Source: Bacteroidota bacterium | GTDB lineage: Bacteria > Bacteroidota > Bacteroidia > Chitinophagales > BACL12 | Reading direction: 5' to 3' | Assembly (NCBI GenBank): GCA_016706865.1 | Contig: JADJIS010000003.1 | Coordinates: 2,294,001 to 2,358,000 of the forward strand | Length of the DNA: 64,000 nt | Part shown: positions 54,421 through 63,179 of the stretch, one piece after another | Position numbering within the stretch: the stretch's first letter is position 1 | Layout of the letters: each line of letters starts with the position of its first letter | The notes under the pieces: generated by a model | Told to the model about the DNA's origin: nothing | The model's database searches: none | The model's input: only the letters and a program-made list of their open reading frames with translations | Translations under genes and position numbers: made by a program

Positions 54421-56766
54421 ATGAATAAGTATTTATTGACAGGCGTTTTGTGCATTATTGCACAGTTCTGCATTGGTCAGACCACTGGTGACTACCAAAG
54501 AATTACAAACAAAGGAACCTTACCTTCTGAAGTGTATACCCCTTCCACTGAAAAATATTACGATGAAATTCAGTTGATAGAAGCGGACATTTCAAAACAA
54601 GAAATAAAGACCAAACAACAATACTATTTGGAAAGCGGATTTTCAATCGACGAGATGATGCGAAGCGGAACGGTTTTATATAATCCCGAATACAATTCTT
54701 ATCTGGAGTCAATTGCAGATGAGTTGTTAAAAGGTGATCCTGAATTACGAAGCAGAGTGCATTTTTATTTGTTGCGTTCACCTGTTGTAAATGCATTTGC
54801 AGGCGCGGGTGGAAATATTTTTATCAGTATGGGCTTGATCGCCATGCTCGACAACGAAGCTCAACTCGCTTATGTAATGGGACATGAAATTGGGCATATT
54901 GCACGTGAACACGGTCTTGATTTTTATATGGAGGCCACAGAGATTGATAAAAAAAGTTCTAAAAATTCTTTGCTCAAAAAATCCTCTTTCGATAATACCA
55001 TGATCACCAAAAACAGGTATTCACAAACACTGGAAACGGAGGCGGATGATTACGGTATTCAAACTTTGATCAGAACAAAATATTATGCTGACACTAGTAC
55101 ATTAGATGCTGTATTCGACGTATTAAAATATTCCTATTTACCCTATGAAAATGTAAGTTTCCCAATAGAATTTTTTGAAGGACCTCATTATGTTATTTCA
55201 AAGAATTTAAAAATGGATTCCGTAAAAAAGATCAGCGGAACACCGGAAACTGTTTCGGCGAAAGAAGCGAATAAAAGCACGCATCCAAGTATAGCCGAAA
55301 GAAGAGAGGGTGTTCGCGAATTCATGCGTAATGTAAATACCGATAATCGCGAACCATATCTGATCTCTGAAAATAAATTTCTTGCATTGCGCAATATAGC
55401 AAGATATGAATTGCCGATGTTTTATTTACACAATAATTATTTTCAGGATGCTATTTATTCTTCTTATCTCATCCTCCAAAAAGAACCGGGAAATAAATAT
55501 CTGGAAAAGATCATTGCAAAATCGCTTACCGGACTTACGAAATTCAGAAACAGTAAGGATGATGAAGTGTATGCTGAAAAAGCCCGTTTCGAAACTTATG
55601 AGGGAGAACAACAACAATTATATTTTTTATTGTGGGCGATGAATGATGTGGAATTAAATGTAATGTCGCTGAACTATACCTTTAACTTACATTTAAAATA
55701 TCCTGAGGATAAAGAAATATTACCAATTTGTGAATCTTTGGTGAACGACCTTGTTTTTTATCATTTTAATGATGAACACGATTTTTATGAGGATAAAACA
55801 GTGTCGAGAGATAGTTTATATACCTTATCAAATATCGCAAATCCAAAAATAAAAGTGGTCATTAGTGAAAAGTCCACAAAAAAATCGCGCAAATTAGCTA
55901 CTGTAAGAGCAAAAAGAGCATCAACGGAAAAAATAAGAGCGGATAAATACAAAAAACCTTTGCTCTACGCTTATTATGATTATTGGGAAAACAAAGAATT
56001 CCGTAAGTTATGGAACGATGCAGTAGCTGAACGCGACGAACGGGAAGCAAATGCAAAAGCCTATAAAAAAGCAGGGATAAAATATGTGAACAAAGGAGAT
56101 ACACGCGATTATTTTTATGCCTCCAAACTCGGAATTGATAAAGTAGTGGTGGTAAATCCTTTTTACAGAAGAATAGATCTGCGTAAAAATGGAGGAATAG
56201 AATATGTTTCCGGCGAACAGGGAGAAATTAATTATATGGATATCCTGAAAGACAATGCTGCATTATTGGAAATGGATCTTGAAATTATCGACCCTTTAAC
56301 ATTGGAAAATACAGATGCCGAGAAGTTCACTGATATGACGGAGCTTAACGACTGGTTTTCTGAACAACTCGATTTTGGAAATATCAATATGCCGGGATAT
56401 AATCAGGCCATGATAGATTCCATCGCCAATAAATACAATACCGATTATTTTTTATGGACGGGCATTATTTCCATGCGCGACAGACAAAATATTTTAGGAC
56501 CATTGGTTTATATTGCATTATCGCCATTCTTCCCGCCTTTATTACCCTATGGCATATATGAATTAGCCTCACCGGAATATGAGTTCTTTTATCTTAGTCT
56601 TTTATATAATGTAAAGACACGTGAAGCCAACGTATTAAAATTTTTATTCCTCGACAATAATGATACAAGGGCAATATTAAATTCGCATACTTACGAAATG
56701 TTGTATGAGATCTCCACGGAACCAAAAAATTCAAATAACACAGTTACCACAACCACCTCAAATTAA
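54421..56766 (+). CDS. Secreted M48-family metalloprotease with a long uncharacterised C-terminal region
   Basis: A 781-residue protein. The signal peptide ends near IGQT. The M48 catalytic core includes NAFAGAGGNIFISMGLI and the zinc motif HEIGH (H155, E156, H159). The third ligand E207 is in LETEADDYG. Residues ~290-780, about two thirds of the protein, are not recognised. They hold a KSTHPSIAERR boundary, a Lys/Arg-rich stretch KAYKKAGIKYVNKG, and a late segment LGPLVYIALSPFFPPLLPYG, perhaps a hydrophobic hairpin. BepA-type M48 proteases act in outer-membrane quality control. The next gene starts 18 bp downstream and is probably cotranscribed. Confidence 0.87.
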   Translation: MNKYLLTGVLCIIAQFCIGQTTGDYQRITNKGTLPSEVYTPSTEKYYDEIQLIEADISKQEIKTKQQYYLESGFSIDEMMRSGTVLYNPEYNSYLESIADELLKGDPELRSRVHFYLLRSPVVNAFAGAGGNIFISMGLIAMLDNEAQLAYVMGHEIGHIAREHGLDFYMEATEIDKKSSKNSLLKKSSFDNTMITKNRYSQTLETEADDYGIQTLIRTKYYADTSTLDAVFDVLKYSYLPYENVSFPIEFFEGPHYVISKNLKMDSVKKISGTPETVSAKEANKSTHPSIAERREGVREFMRNVNTDNREPYLISENKFLALRNIARYELPMFYLHNNYFQDAIYSSYLILQKEPGNKYLEKIIAKSLTGLTKFRNSKDDEVYAEKARFETYEGEQQQLYFLLWAMNDVELNVMSLNYTFNLHLKYPEDKEILPICESLVNDLVFYHFNDEHDFYEDKTVSRDSLYTLSNIANPKIKVVISEKSTKKSRKLATVRAKRASTEKIRADKYKKPLLYAYYDYWENKEFRKLWNDAVAERDEREANAKAYKKAGIKYVNKGDTRDYFYASKLGIDKVVVVNPFYRRIDLRKNGGIEYVSGEQGEINYMDILKDNAALLEMDLEIIDPLTLENTDAEKFTDMTELNDWFSEQLDFGNINMPGYNQAMIDSIANKYNTDYFLWTGIISMRDRQNILGPLVYIALSPFFPPLLPYGIYELASPEYEFFYLSLLYNVKTREANVLKFLFLDNNDTRAILNSHTYEMLYEISTEPKNSNNTVTTTTSN

Positions 56767-56784
56767 ATCCCAACGCACAACAAA

Positions 56785-57549
56785 ATGAAAAATCGTATAA
56801 TATATTTATTGATCCCATTTTTATTTGTAACACAAATGAATGCGCAATCGGTGGGATACCAGGGGAAGAAGTTTATGGCGGAACTTGGTTATTCACCACT
56901 TACTAATATCGCTGCAAAATATTTCAGTTATGCATTGGCAGATGACCACTATGCAGAAGGAAATGATCCACTCCTTTTCAAACATGTAGTTAAGGTTAGT
57001 GTAGAATATACACTATTTAACAGCGGTTCATTGGTTGTAAGGTATAATCCTTTTAATTATACATCCAATATAAATTATTATTCTGTTAATGATGATCTCA
57101 CTGATCTTATCGGCGTTGAAAGCAAGGGACATATGATATCGTTGGGATATAAAATGTATACAACAGCAACCCCTGCCCCTCTTGGAACTTATTTCGGTTT
57201 GTATTTTACACGTTATTCTTTTTCTACAGAGTTGGTGCAAAGTGAATTCAGCAGAAATAAAGTTCCTGAGGAACTTGCCAATTATCAATGGGATCAAAGC
57301 ACTACAATGGGTATTTCCTTAAGTTATGGAGTTAAAACAATCTTCTGGGATAAGGTTACCATGGATATATCGTTAGAAGCCGGTTATTTTTTAGATAATA
57401 CGCATACAAACAGCTCTTTCGACAATGAATTATTGGGTGGCGACTATCAAATTTCCTCCTCAACTTATCCGCAGGGCAATACGATAAAAAACGCACGGGC
57501 GTTCTTTTTTGCTGTTCCAACTGTGGCATTTGGATATTTGGCTTTCTGA
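56785..57549 (+). CDS. Secreted outer-membrane beta-barrel-like protein
   Basis: A 254-residue protein with a signal peptide ending NAQ. Alternating short aromatic strands (YTLFNSGSLVVRYNPFNY, MISLGYKMYTT, TYFGLYFTRYSF, VTMDISLEAGYFLDN) and a terminal aromatic residue (GYLAF) fit an eight-stranded outer-membrane barrel. No family signature is recognised. It starts 18 bp after the M48 protease gene, so the pair probably works together. The function is unknown. Confidence 0.65.
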   Translation: MKNRIIYLLIPFLFVTQMNAQSVGYQGKKFMAELGYSPLTNIAAKYFSYALADDHYAEGNDPLLFKHVVKVSVEYTLFNSGSLVVRYNPFNYTSNINYYSVNDDLTDLIGVESKGHMISLGYKMYTTATPAPLGTYFGLYFTRYSFSTELVQSEFSRNKVPEELANYQWDQSTTMGISLSYGVKTIFWDKVTMDISLEAGYFLDNTHTNSSFDNELLGGDYQISSSTYPQGNTIKNARAFFFAVPTVAFGYLAF

Positions 57550-57583
57550 TTTTCACCAAAATCCATTACCTTTGCGCCATTCC

Positions 57584-57657
57584 GGCCCGGTAGCTCAGCT
57601 GGATAGAGCATCAGCCTTCTAAGCTGGGGGTCATTGGTTCGAATCCAATCCGGGTCA
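57584..57657 (+). tRNA. tRNA-Arg(TCT)
   Basis: A full cloverleaf: acceptor GGCCCGG/CCGGGTC (one G-U) plus discriminator A, D-arm GCTC...GAGC, anticodon stem TCAGC/GCTGG with loop CTTCTAA and anticodon TCT (reads AGA/AGG). The T-arm is ATTGG-TTCGAAT-CCAAT. CCA is not encoded. Confidence 0.95.
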
Positions 57658-57830
57658 CTTTATACTTCTGCAAACCTTGGTAAATCTAAGATTTATGGAG
57701 GATTTGTTTTTGACAAAACAACGGTAAATAAAACTTAATAGTCAAATGTCTCTACCCTTAATTAGTTGAAAGTTAAAGTAAACAATTAAATTTATTTAAA
57801 AAATATTCCCAAGATATAATTTGATGAGAT

Positions 57831-59876
57831 TTACAAAGAATTATTATCAGTGATAAATTTATGAACTTTTGTTGTTATTGATTTTGCTTGGTCACTCATA
57901 GTCTCCCAAGATATATTTTGTGCAACTAAATTGGCAAGTTTATTTTTATAAAATGAATTAATAGTTCCGCTTTTTGCTCTTAATCCTTCCGGAAATTTAC
58001 CCTTCAATTTAATCTTTAAGTAATCTCCGAGGTATTGGGCTTGATAGTCATTTTGGTCAAGATTATAGCTTTCCCAATTTAATGATTTCAATTTGCCATG
58101 TAACATTGGCAAAAGAATTCTTAGCTCATGTGGCGAGAGTAAATTTTCAATTTCTCTAACTGAAAGCGCTTCATAGGTAAAATATTTGCTTTCCATTTCA
58201 GCTAGAAGCTTGTGTTTCCTTTCTTGATCCGAATCTCTATCAGCAATCAACAAAATCTTATTGCTTAAAAAACGCGCTTTAATGGCATCAATATTAGCTT
58301 TATCCTCTTCGTCTTCGTGATCAATTTCACTAAATAAATAATGGCTGACATTCGATCCACTGTATTCGAAAAATGAATAGTGTAAATCCTCCTTCAAAGT
58401 AGCTGGTGAATTTGAATATATTTCATAAGCCTTCAGGAAAGCTCGCAAAAATAATGTGTCAGAATGTCCTTCAACCCAAACACTACAGTTTGATAAATAT
58501 ACAGAAGAATTATTCACCCCTAATAATTCCAAAGCGTCAATATCAGAACTTTTTACGTTAGAAATTTGCCTGGCTCTTTTGTCTCCGGATCTATTTTCTC
58601 TAAAAGTAAAAATTGAAAGGTCAGTTTGGTAAGTTAAAGTAAGGTCTAGCAAATGGTTGGAATGAGTTGTAATAAAATACCTAAGATTTTTCTTATTTAG
58701 ATCAATATTATTCAGAAGTGTAGTTAGTAATATTCTTTGAAAACCTGGATGCAAATTTAATTCCGGTTCTTCAATAAAAATCCAAGCGCCATCTTTTGCA
58801 GTAAAAATTGGATATAATAATAAAATACAGGCTTGAATTCCATCTCCGAATCTATGAATGTCATGCTCCACCTCATCCAAATACAAATAAATATGCTTCT
58901 CTCGATCCTCACGCGCTTGTTTCGCAATAATATCAACATCCTTACCAGAGAAAAAAGTTTTAGACAAGAACTTTTCAAAAGCCTCAAACCCCGCGCGGAT
59001 TTTTCTCTCATTATTTCTTGCAAATAAAATATCTTGGAAAAAATCTAAACCTGTACTGATCTTTATTTCATTTAACTCGCCATATTTAAAATAATTTTTA
59101 AGGATTGTCCCTTCATAAATATTTGTGGTTAACTTACCCGCATCAGTTCCTTTTGAAGCATTAAAAAGTGTTGTTAAAGTTCTAAGAATTGGGATGTAAA
59201 TTCGTTCAGAAGGATAATCATAAATTATCTTATTTGCCAGGTAATACTGAATTAATGGCAAAATTTCTTTACAATATTCGGCGAGATTTTTTCTATCTGA
59301 GAGGGATAATGTAATTGCATTTCTCTGAGCATATTCTTGGTAAACTGGCCTTACTTCGTCATTTACTAATTCAATCGCAACAAGTAATTGGGAATTTATA
59401 TACTCCATTGATCGATTAAAAACATTGATCGATGTTTCGTTTAAACTTTCAATACTTTTTATAATGTTTTGAAAATATTGCTTGTTTATTTCTATATTCT
59501 CAATATTTCCACTGTTAAAATAATCCTTTAATGCAGGTGATCTATCATCGAAAAAAGAGCCATAAGGAGTTGTTTTTCTAACATCACTTATCTTAATTGA
59601 AATAATCGCATCAGGTTGAAATCTATTAAAATTTTCTTTTATTGCTTTTTTAAGAGATTCTAAATTGTTTATTGTTTGTGAAGAAGGAACAACTTTATGA
59701 AAAGTTTTATTAAGCAAATTCCTAAGGAATGTGCTTTTTCCGGAGTTATTTGCACCAACAAAGAAATTTATTTTACTTAGTGGACCAAAATAAGATAATT
59801 TTTTATCAGGGACCTCTTCAACAAAATTTAGAGCTTCAATATCTTGAAAAAAATTGTCATCAGTAATTATAAACAT
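57831..59876 (-). CDS. OLD-family AAA ATPase with TOPRIM nuclease domain
   Basis: A 681-residue overcoming-lysogenisation-defect type protein. The ABC-like ATPase has Walker A GANNSGKST (residues 41-49), a long helical insert, and Walker B FIEEPELNLHPGFQRILL followed by ITTHSNHLLDLT. The C-terminal TOPRIM domain has VEGHSDTLFLRAFL (Glu near 468) and ILLIADRDSDQE (Asp near 545), the metal-binding acids for nicking. Such nucleases occur as stand-alone phage defences and as GajA in Gabija; no GajB-like helicase is adjacent. It is convergent with tRNA-Arg 173 bp away. The defence role is inferred. Confidence 0.87.
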   Translation of the reverse strand: MFIITDDNFFQDIEALNFVEEVPDKKLSYFGPLSKINFFVGANNSGKSTFLRNLLNKTFHKVVPSSQTINNLESLKKAIKENFNRFQPDAIISIKISDVRKTTPYGSFFDDRSPALKDYFNSGNIENIEINKQYFQNIIKSIESLNETSINVFNRSMEYINSQLLVAIELVNDEVRPVYQEYAQRNAITLSLSDRKNLAEYCKEILPLIQYYLANKIIYDYPSERIYIPILRTLTTLFNASKGTDAGKLTTNIYEGTILKNYFKYGELNEIKISTGLDFFQDILFARNNERKIRAGFEAFEKFLSKTFFSGKDVDIIAKQAREDREKHIYLYLDEVEHDIHRFGDGIQACILLLYPIFTAKDGAWIFIEEPELNLHPGFQRILLTTLLNNIDLNKKNLRYFITTHSNHLLDLTLTYQTDLSIFTFRENRSGDKRARQISNVKSSDIDALELLGVNNSSVYLSNCSVWVEGHSDTLFLRAFLKAYEIYSNSPATLKEDLHYSFFEYSGSNVSHYLFSEIDHEDEEDKANIDAIKARFLSNKILLIADRDSDQERKHKLLAEMESKYFTYEALSVREIENLLSPHELRILLPMLHGKLKSLNWESYNLDQNDYQAQYLGDYLKIKLKGKFPEGLRAKSGTINSFYKNKLANLVAQNISWETMSDQAKSITTKVHKFITDNNSL

Positions 59877-59918
59877 TGCTTGTCATTTTAATTAAATAAT
59901 AAGGTTTATTTAAGTATT

Positions 59919-59926
59919 CAAAATTA
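59919..59926 (-). promoter_or_regulatory. -7 promoter box before the OLD-family gene
   Basis: On the minus strand TAATTTTG matches TAnnTTTG exactly and lies 42 bp before the ATG at 59876. Confidence 0.45.
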
Positions 59927-60009
59927 CAAAATTTGGTTCGCAATAATGACATAGGTGTATTACGTAAGGATTGAAAAAACATTTGTTCAATAATTTTTGA
60001 TTTTTGTAT

Positions 60010-60050
60010 CTTCATCAAACCATTGATTGATGAAGTAGAAAGTTGATGAA
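60010..60050. repeat. CTTCATCAA inverted repeat with extra half-site
   Basis: CTTCATCAA (60010-60018) and TTGATGAAG (60027-60035) form a perfect nine-base inverted repeat with an eight-base loop; TTGATGAA recurs at 60043-60050. It lies between two divergent genes, so it could be an operator. Confidence 0.5.
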
Positions 60051-60140
60051 ACATTCCTATATTGGTTCTTAGAATCGGTATAAGCAAGATTTGAGTATTT
60101 TTATATAAATGACTGATTAACTATGTATCATATTATTCCT

Positions 60141-60148
60141 TACCTTTA
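60141..60148 (+). promoter_or_regulatory. Possible -7 box before the Fn3 protein gene
   Basis: TACCTTTA is seven of eight bases of TAnnTTTG and lies 20 bp before the ATG at 60169. Confidence 0.3.
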
Positions 60149-60168
60149 TTATAATTAAACACTTCTAT

Positions 60169-61893
60169 ATGAAAATATTTACTTTATCACTCCTTCTGTT
60201 TATCTCCTCCCAAACAATTTTTGCCCAAATAGTAGGCTCCAATGTATTTATTAAGGGAACTTATGTGGAAGCCGGTATTAATTCCTGCGGTGCTTTTGGT
60301 TCCGACGCATTACCTCCTGTAGGTTATCATCCAACGGAGGGTACTGGTGTAAGTTTTGTTGCCGACAGCGATATGGATGGATGGGAAATTGGGTCTCCAC
60401 TTTATTGTGGTGATTATTCAGTGCCAGGGTCCCCTGTTGAAGGCTGGGCAATTCAGATCGGCGCATCGGTTTGGGTAAATACTGATCAATCATGTGCCAG
60501 TAGTGATATACCCGGTTCACTAACCGATTATTCTACCGCTCCCGTTGCCTCTTCCGCTACCTGGGAAGGTAATATCGTATCTCCTAGTTTGAATATTCAG
60601 CAAAAAACAGTTGTGAAAACGAACAAACGATTTTTAACCACAACAATTACACTTACAAATACAGGGGCAACCGCATTAAATGATGTTTATTATATGCGTA
60701 ATATCGATCCTGATAATGATCAACCTTGGAGTGCCGATTTTACTACTGCTAATACTATAGTTTCAAATCCACCTATTGGTTCCGATGCACTTGTAACTTC
60801 AGAAGGATTAACTTACGGTTGTTATTTGGGTATTGGCGCAAGAAACAGCAATGCAAGAGTATCTTATGGAAATTTTTCCACTGCTGATGGGTTACCATCT
60901 GATGTTTGGAACGGAACCAGCGGATATTCCATTATCGGAAGTTCAACAGGTGATATAGCAAATTCAATTTCATTTTACATTCCAACCATTGCAGCAGGAG
61001 CAACAGAAACTATTGCATTTGTATACATATTTTCACCCGATGTTGTGGAAGAAGCACTTGCTACAACGGGTGATGCATTTGTTTGTGAAGCTGCCACCGG
61101 AATTACGACAACAGTAAGCACAACTACTGCAAATTTCAATTGGACTCCCGTTGCAGGGGCCACTGGATATACTCTTAAATATCGCCCAACCGCTGGTGGA
61201 ACATGGATAAATGTACCGGTTGTTGCACCACCGGTTACATTAACCGGATTAACAGAATGTACCTCATACGATTATAAATTAATTACTACCTGTGCAGGTG
61301 CAATTTCACCTGCAAGTATGGGAACATTTACCACCTCATGTTTTCCTTGCGCTTCAGCACCTACGGGATTATTTGCTGATAATATCACAACTACTTCCGC
61401 TAAATTACATTGGACCGCAGATCCGGATGCAATTAAATATAAAGTGAGTTATGCACCGGTTGGAGGAACCGCAACTGTTGTAAATGCAACATCCAACTTT
61501 AAAACAATAGCAGGTTTAGCGCCCGGAACCACCTACAATTATAAAGTGAGAAGCCTTTGCGCTGCCGGTACACTTTCTGATTATTCTGCCACTGCATCAT
61601 TTACCACTTTATTGCGTTTAAACGAAAATGCAATTGCTGATGCACAGATCACAATTTATCCGAACCCTGCTTCCGATAATTTTACCATTGCTCTCGAAAA
61701 CTTTAATGAAGGCCAAGCAAATATTAAATTATTTGATATGCTTGGAAATATAATTCTGGAAGATATTATTACCGTAACAGAAAATAATTATACTGTTAAC
61801 CTAAACATTTCCGGAATATCAAACAGCATTTATTTATTAAGTGTAGAACAAAATGGATTTACATTAAATAAACAAGTGGTTATTGCTAAATAA
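60169..61893 (+). CDS. Secreted protein with two fibronectin type III domains and T9SS type A tail
   Basis: A 574-residue exported protein. The signal peptide ends IFAQ. Residues ~20-295 are a beta-rich domain starting with VGSNVFIKGTYVEAGINSCGAFG and including WEGNIVSPSLNIQQKTVVKTNKRFLTTTITLTN. Two Fn3 domains follow (STTTANFNWTPVAGATGYTLKYRP; TTSAKLHWTADPDAIKYKVSYAP). The tail ITIYPNPASDNFTIAL to LNKQVVIAK is a type A sorting domain. No catalytic motif is visible. It probably binds a surface or polymer. Confidence 0.83.
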   Translation: MKIFTLSLLLFISSQTIFAQIVGSNVFIKGTYVEAGINSCGAFGSDALPPVGYHPTEGTGVSFVADSDMDGWEIGSPLYCGDYSVPGSPVEGWAIQIGASVWVNTDQSCASSDIPGSLTDYSTAPVASSATWEGNIVSPSLNIQQKTVVKTNKRFLTTTITLTNTGATALNDVYYMRNIDPDNDQPWSADFTTANTIVSNPPIGSDALVTSEGLTYGCYLGIGARNSNARVSYGNFSTADGLPSDVWNGTSGYSIIGSSTGDIANSISFYIPTIAAGATETIAFVYIFSPDVVEEALATTGDAFVCEAATGITTTVSTTTANFNWTPVAGATGYTLKYRPTAGGTWINVPVVAPPVTLTGLTECTSYDYKLITTCAGAISPASMGTFTTSCFPCASAPTGLFADNITTTSAKLHWTADPDAIKYKVSYAPVGGTATVVNATSNFKTIAGLAPGTTYNYKVRSLCAAGTLSDYSATASFTTLLRLNENAIADAQITIYPNPASDNFTIALENFNEGQANIKLFDMLGNIILEDIITVTENNYTVNLNISGISNSIYLLSVEQNGFTLNKQVVIAK

Positions 61894-61953
61894 GACATTA
61901 ATTTATATTGAGATCTCGACTTTAAAAGGTCGGGATTTTTTTTGCACTAGCAG

Positions 61954-62000
61954 AAATAGGAAGTAGGAAGTAGGAAATAGGAAGTAGGACTGATATAGGA
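61954..62000. repeat. AARTAGG heptamer array
   Basis: Five clean seven-base units (AAATAGG or AAGTAGG) from 61954 to 61988, then a degraded continuation to about 62000. It is similar in position and period to the GGACATA array at 51394. Confidence 0.88.
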
Positions 62001-62040
62001 CAAGGGAAAGTGGACACAGGAATACAAATGGCCGAGTTTG

Positions 62041-62203
62041 CAACAAGGTTTCAGTGAGGCTCTTGCTCTTAGCGAGGGTCTCACTAATGGCATACATCCA
62101 AAAAATGGGTATACCCAAAATTTCGCAAGAAATTTAAACTCCTTACTCCTCTCTCCTGCCTCCTCTCTCCTCTCTCCTTTCTCCTTTCTCCTTTCTCCTC
62201 TCA
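62041..62203. repeat. Second locus of the composite structured repeat
   Basis: Stem-loop AGTGAGGCTCTTGCT/AGCGAGGGTCTCACT (62053-62085), then CACTAATGG. The palindrome TGGGTATACCCA (62107-62118) follows, then AAATTTC-GCAA-GAAATTT (62119-62136), then about eight CTCCTYT heptamers up to the purC stop at 62201. The order of elements matches 51541-51911. Confidence 0.85.
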
Positions 62204-63145
62204 AACAACTCCCAATTTTTTTAATCCATTTATAATATTGGAACTTATGGATTCAGAATTAGTTTCAACAGGAATAAATTTTTTACCTGTTACCATTTCA
62301 TATAGTTCAATATATCGTGAGGAAATCGTTTTTAGCCACTCCTCTCCCATTTCTGGAACTGTTTGACCTTCCTTTCCCATAAAATTATTTTCTATCAACC
62401 ACTCTCTTACAAATTCTTTCGATAATTGTTTTTGATGTTCGTTATTAATTTGTCTTTCCGCATATCCTTCCAAATAAAAATAACGCGATGAATCGGGAGT
62501 GTGAATTTCATCCATCAAAAGTATTTTTCCATCGTGCAAACCGAATTCGTATTTTGTATCTACTAATATTAATCCGCGTTCCTTTGCCATCTCCGTTCCT
62601 TTTTTGAATAATTCGCGGGTATAATATTCCATTAATTCATATTTGTCGGGTGTTATGATATTACTTTTTAAAATATCTTCCTTAGAAATATCCTCATCAT
62701 GTCCTGCATCTGCTTTTGATGTAGGGGTAATAATCGGTTCCGGGAATTTATCATTCTCCTTCAAACCATCCGGCATTAAAACACCACAGATCATTCTTTT
62801 TCCGGATTTATATTCTCTCCATGCATGTCCGGCCAAATATCCGCGAATCACCATTTCCACCTTTACCGGCAAACATTTTATTCCAATAGAAACTCTGGGA
62901 TCAGGAACGGATAATAACCAGTTTGGAGCAATATCCTTTGTAGCTTCTAAAAAAAATGCCGCCAACTGATTGAGCACCTGCCCTTTAAATGGAATAGGGT
63001 GAGGCAAAATAACATCAAATGCAGAAATTCGGTCACTCGCAACCATTACAAGATATTTATCTTTAATAGTATAAACATCCCTAACTTTTCCGTGATAAAT
63101 TGAATTAGCTCCCGGTAATTTTAAATCAGTATTCAAAACGCTCAT
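62201..63145 (-). CDS. purC: Phosphoribosylaminoimidazole-succinocarboxamide synthase
   Basis: A 314-residue enzyme that joins aspartate to CAIR in purine synthesis (SAICAR synthase). Signatures: YHGKVRDVYTIKDKYLVMVASDRISAFDVILPHPIP, VEMVIRGYLAGHAWREY, LILVDTKYEFGLHDGKILLMDEIHTPDSSRYF. The length corresponds to the longer type found in Bacteroidota and yeast rather than the ~240-residue E. coli form. Its stop codon TGA abuts the CTCCTYT tract. The neighbouring gene at 63180 is in the same direction, 34 bp upstream. Confidence 0.96.
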   Translation of the reverse strand: MSVLNTDLKLPGANSIYHGKVRDVYTIKDKYLVMVASDRISAFDVILPHPIPFKGQVLNQLAAFFLEATKDIAPNWLLSVPDPRVSIGIKCLPVKVEMVIRGYLAGHAWREYKSGKRMICGVLMPDGLKENDKFPEPIITPTSKADAGHDEDISKEDILKSNIITPDKYELMEYYTRELFKKGTEMAKERGLILVDTKYEFGLHDGKILLMDEIHTPDSSRYFYLEGYAERQINNEHQKQLSKEFVREWLIENNFMGKEGQTVPEMGEEWLKTISSRYIELYEMVTGKKFIPVETNSESISSNIINGLKKLGVV

Positions 63146-63149
63146 AACA

Positions 63150-63170
63150 CAAAATTAAAGGCCAAAATTA
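63150..63170 (-). promoter_or_regulatory. Two TAATTTTG boxes before purC
   Basis: Minus-strand TAATTTTG occurs at 63150-63157 and 63163-63170, both exact TAnnTTTG matches. The second, 17 bp before the ATG, has the better spacing. Confidence 0.45.
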
Positions 63171-63179
63171 CGATTTCTG

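Noticed and set aside
57831..59876. Gabija system
   Set aside because: The OLD-like protein fits GajA, but no UvrD-like GajB helicase is adjacent.
60059..60082. Possible att site matching the tRNA-Arg 3' end (ATTGGTTC)
   Set aside because: Only eight matching bases, then divergence; not enough for an integration scar.
59860..60087. 75-codon minus-strand frame overlapping the start of the OLD-family gene
   Set aside because: No signal, no recognisable motif, unusual composition, and a promoter box for the OLD gene lies inside it.
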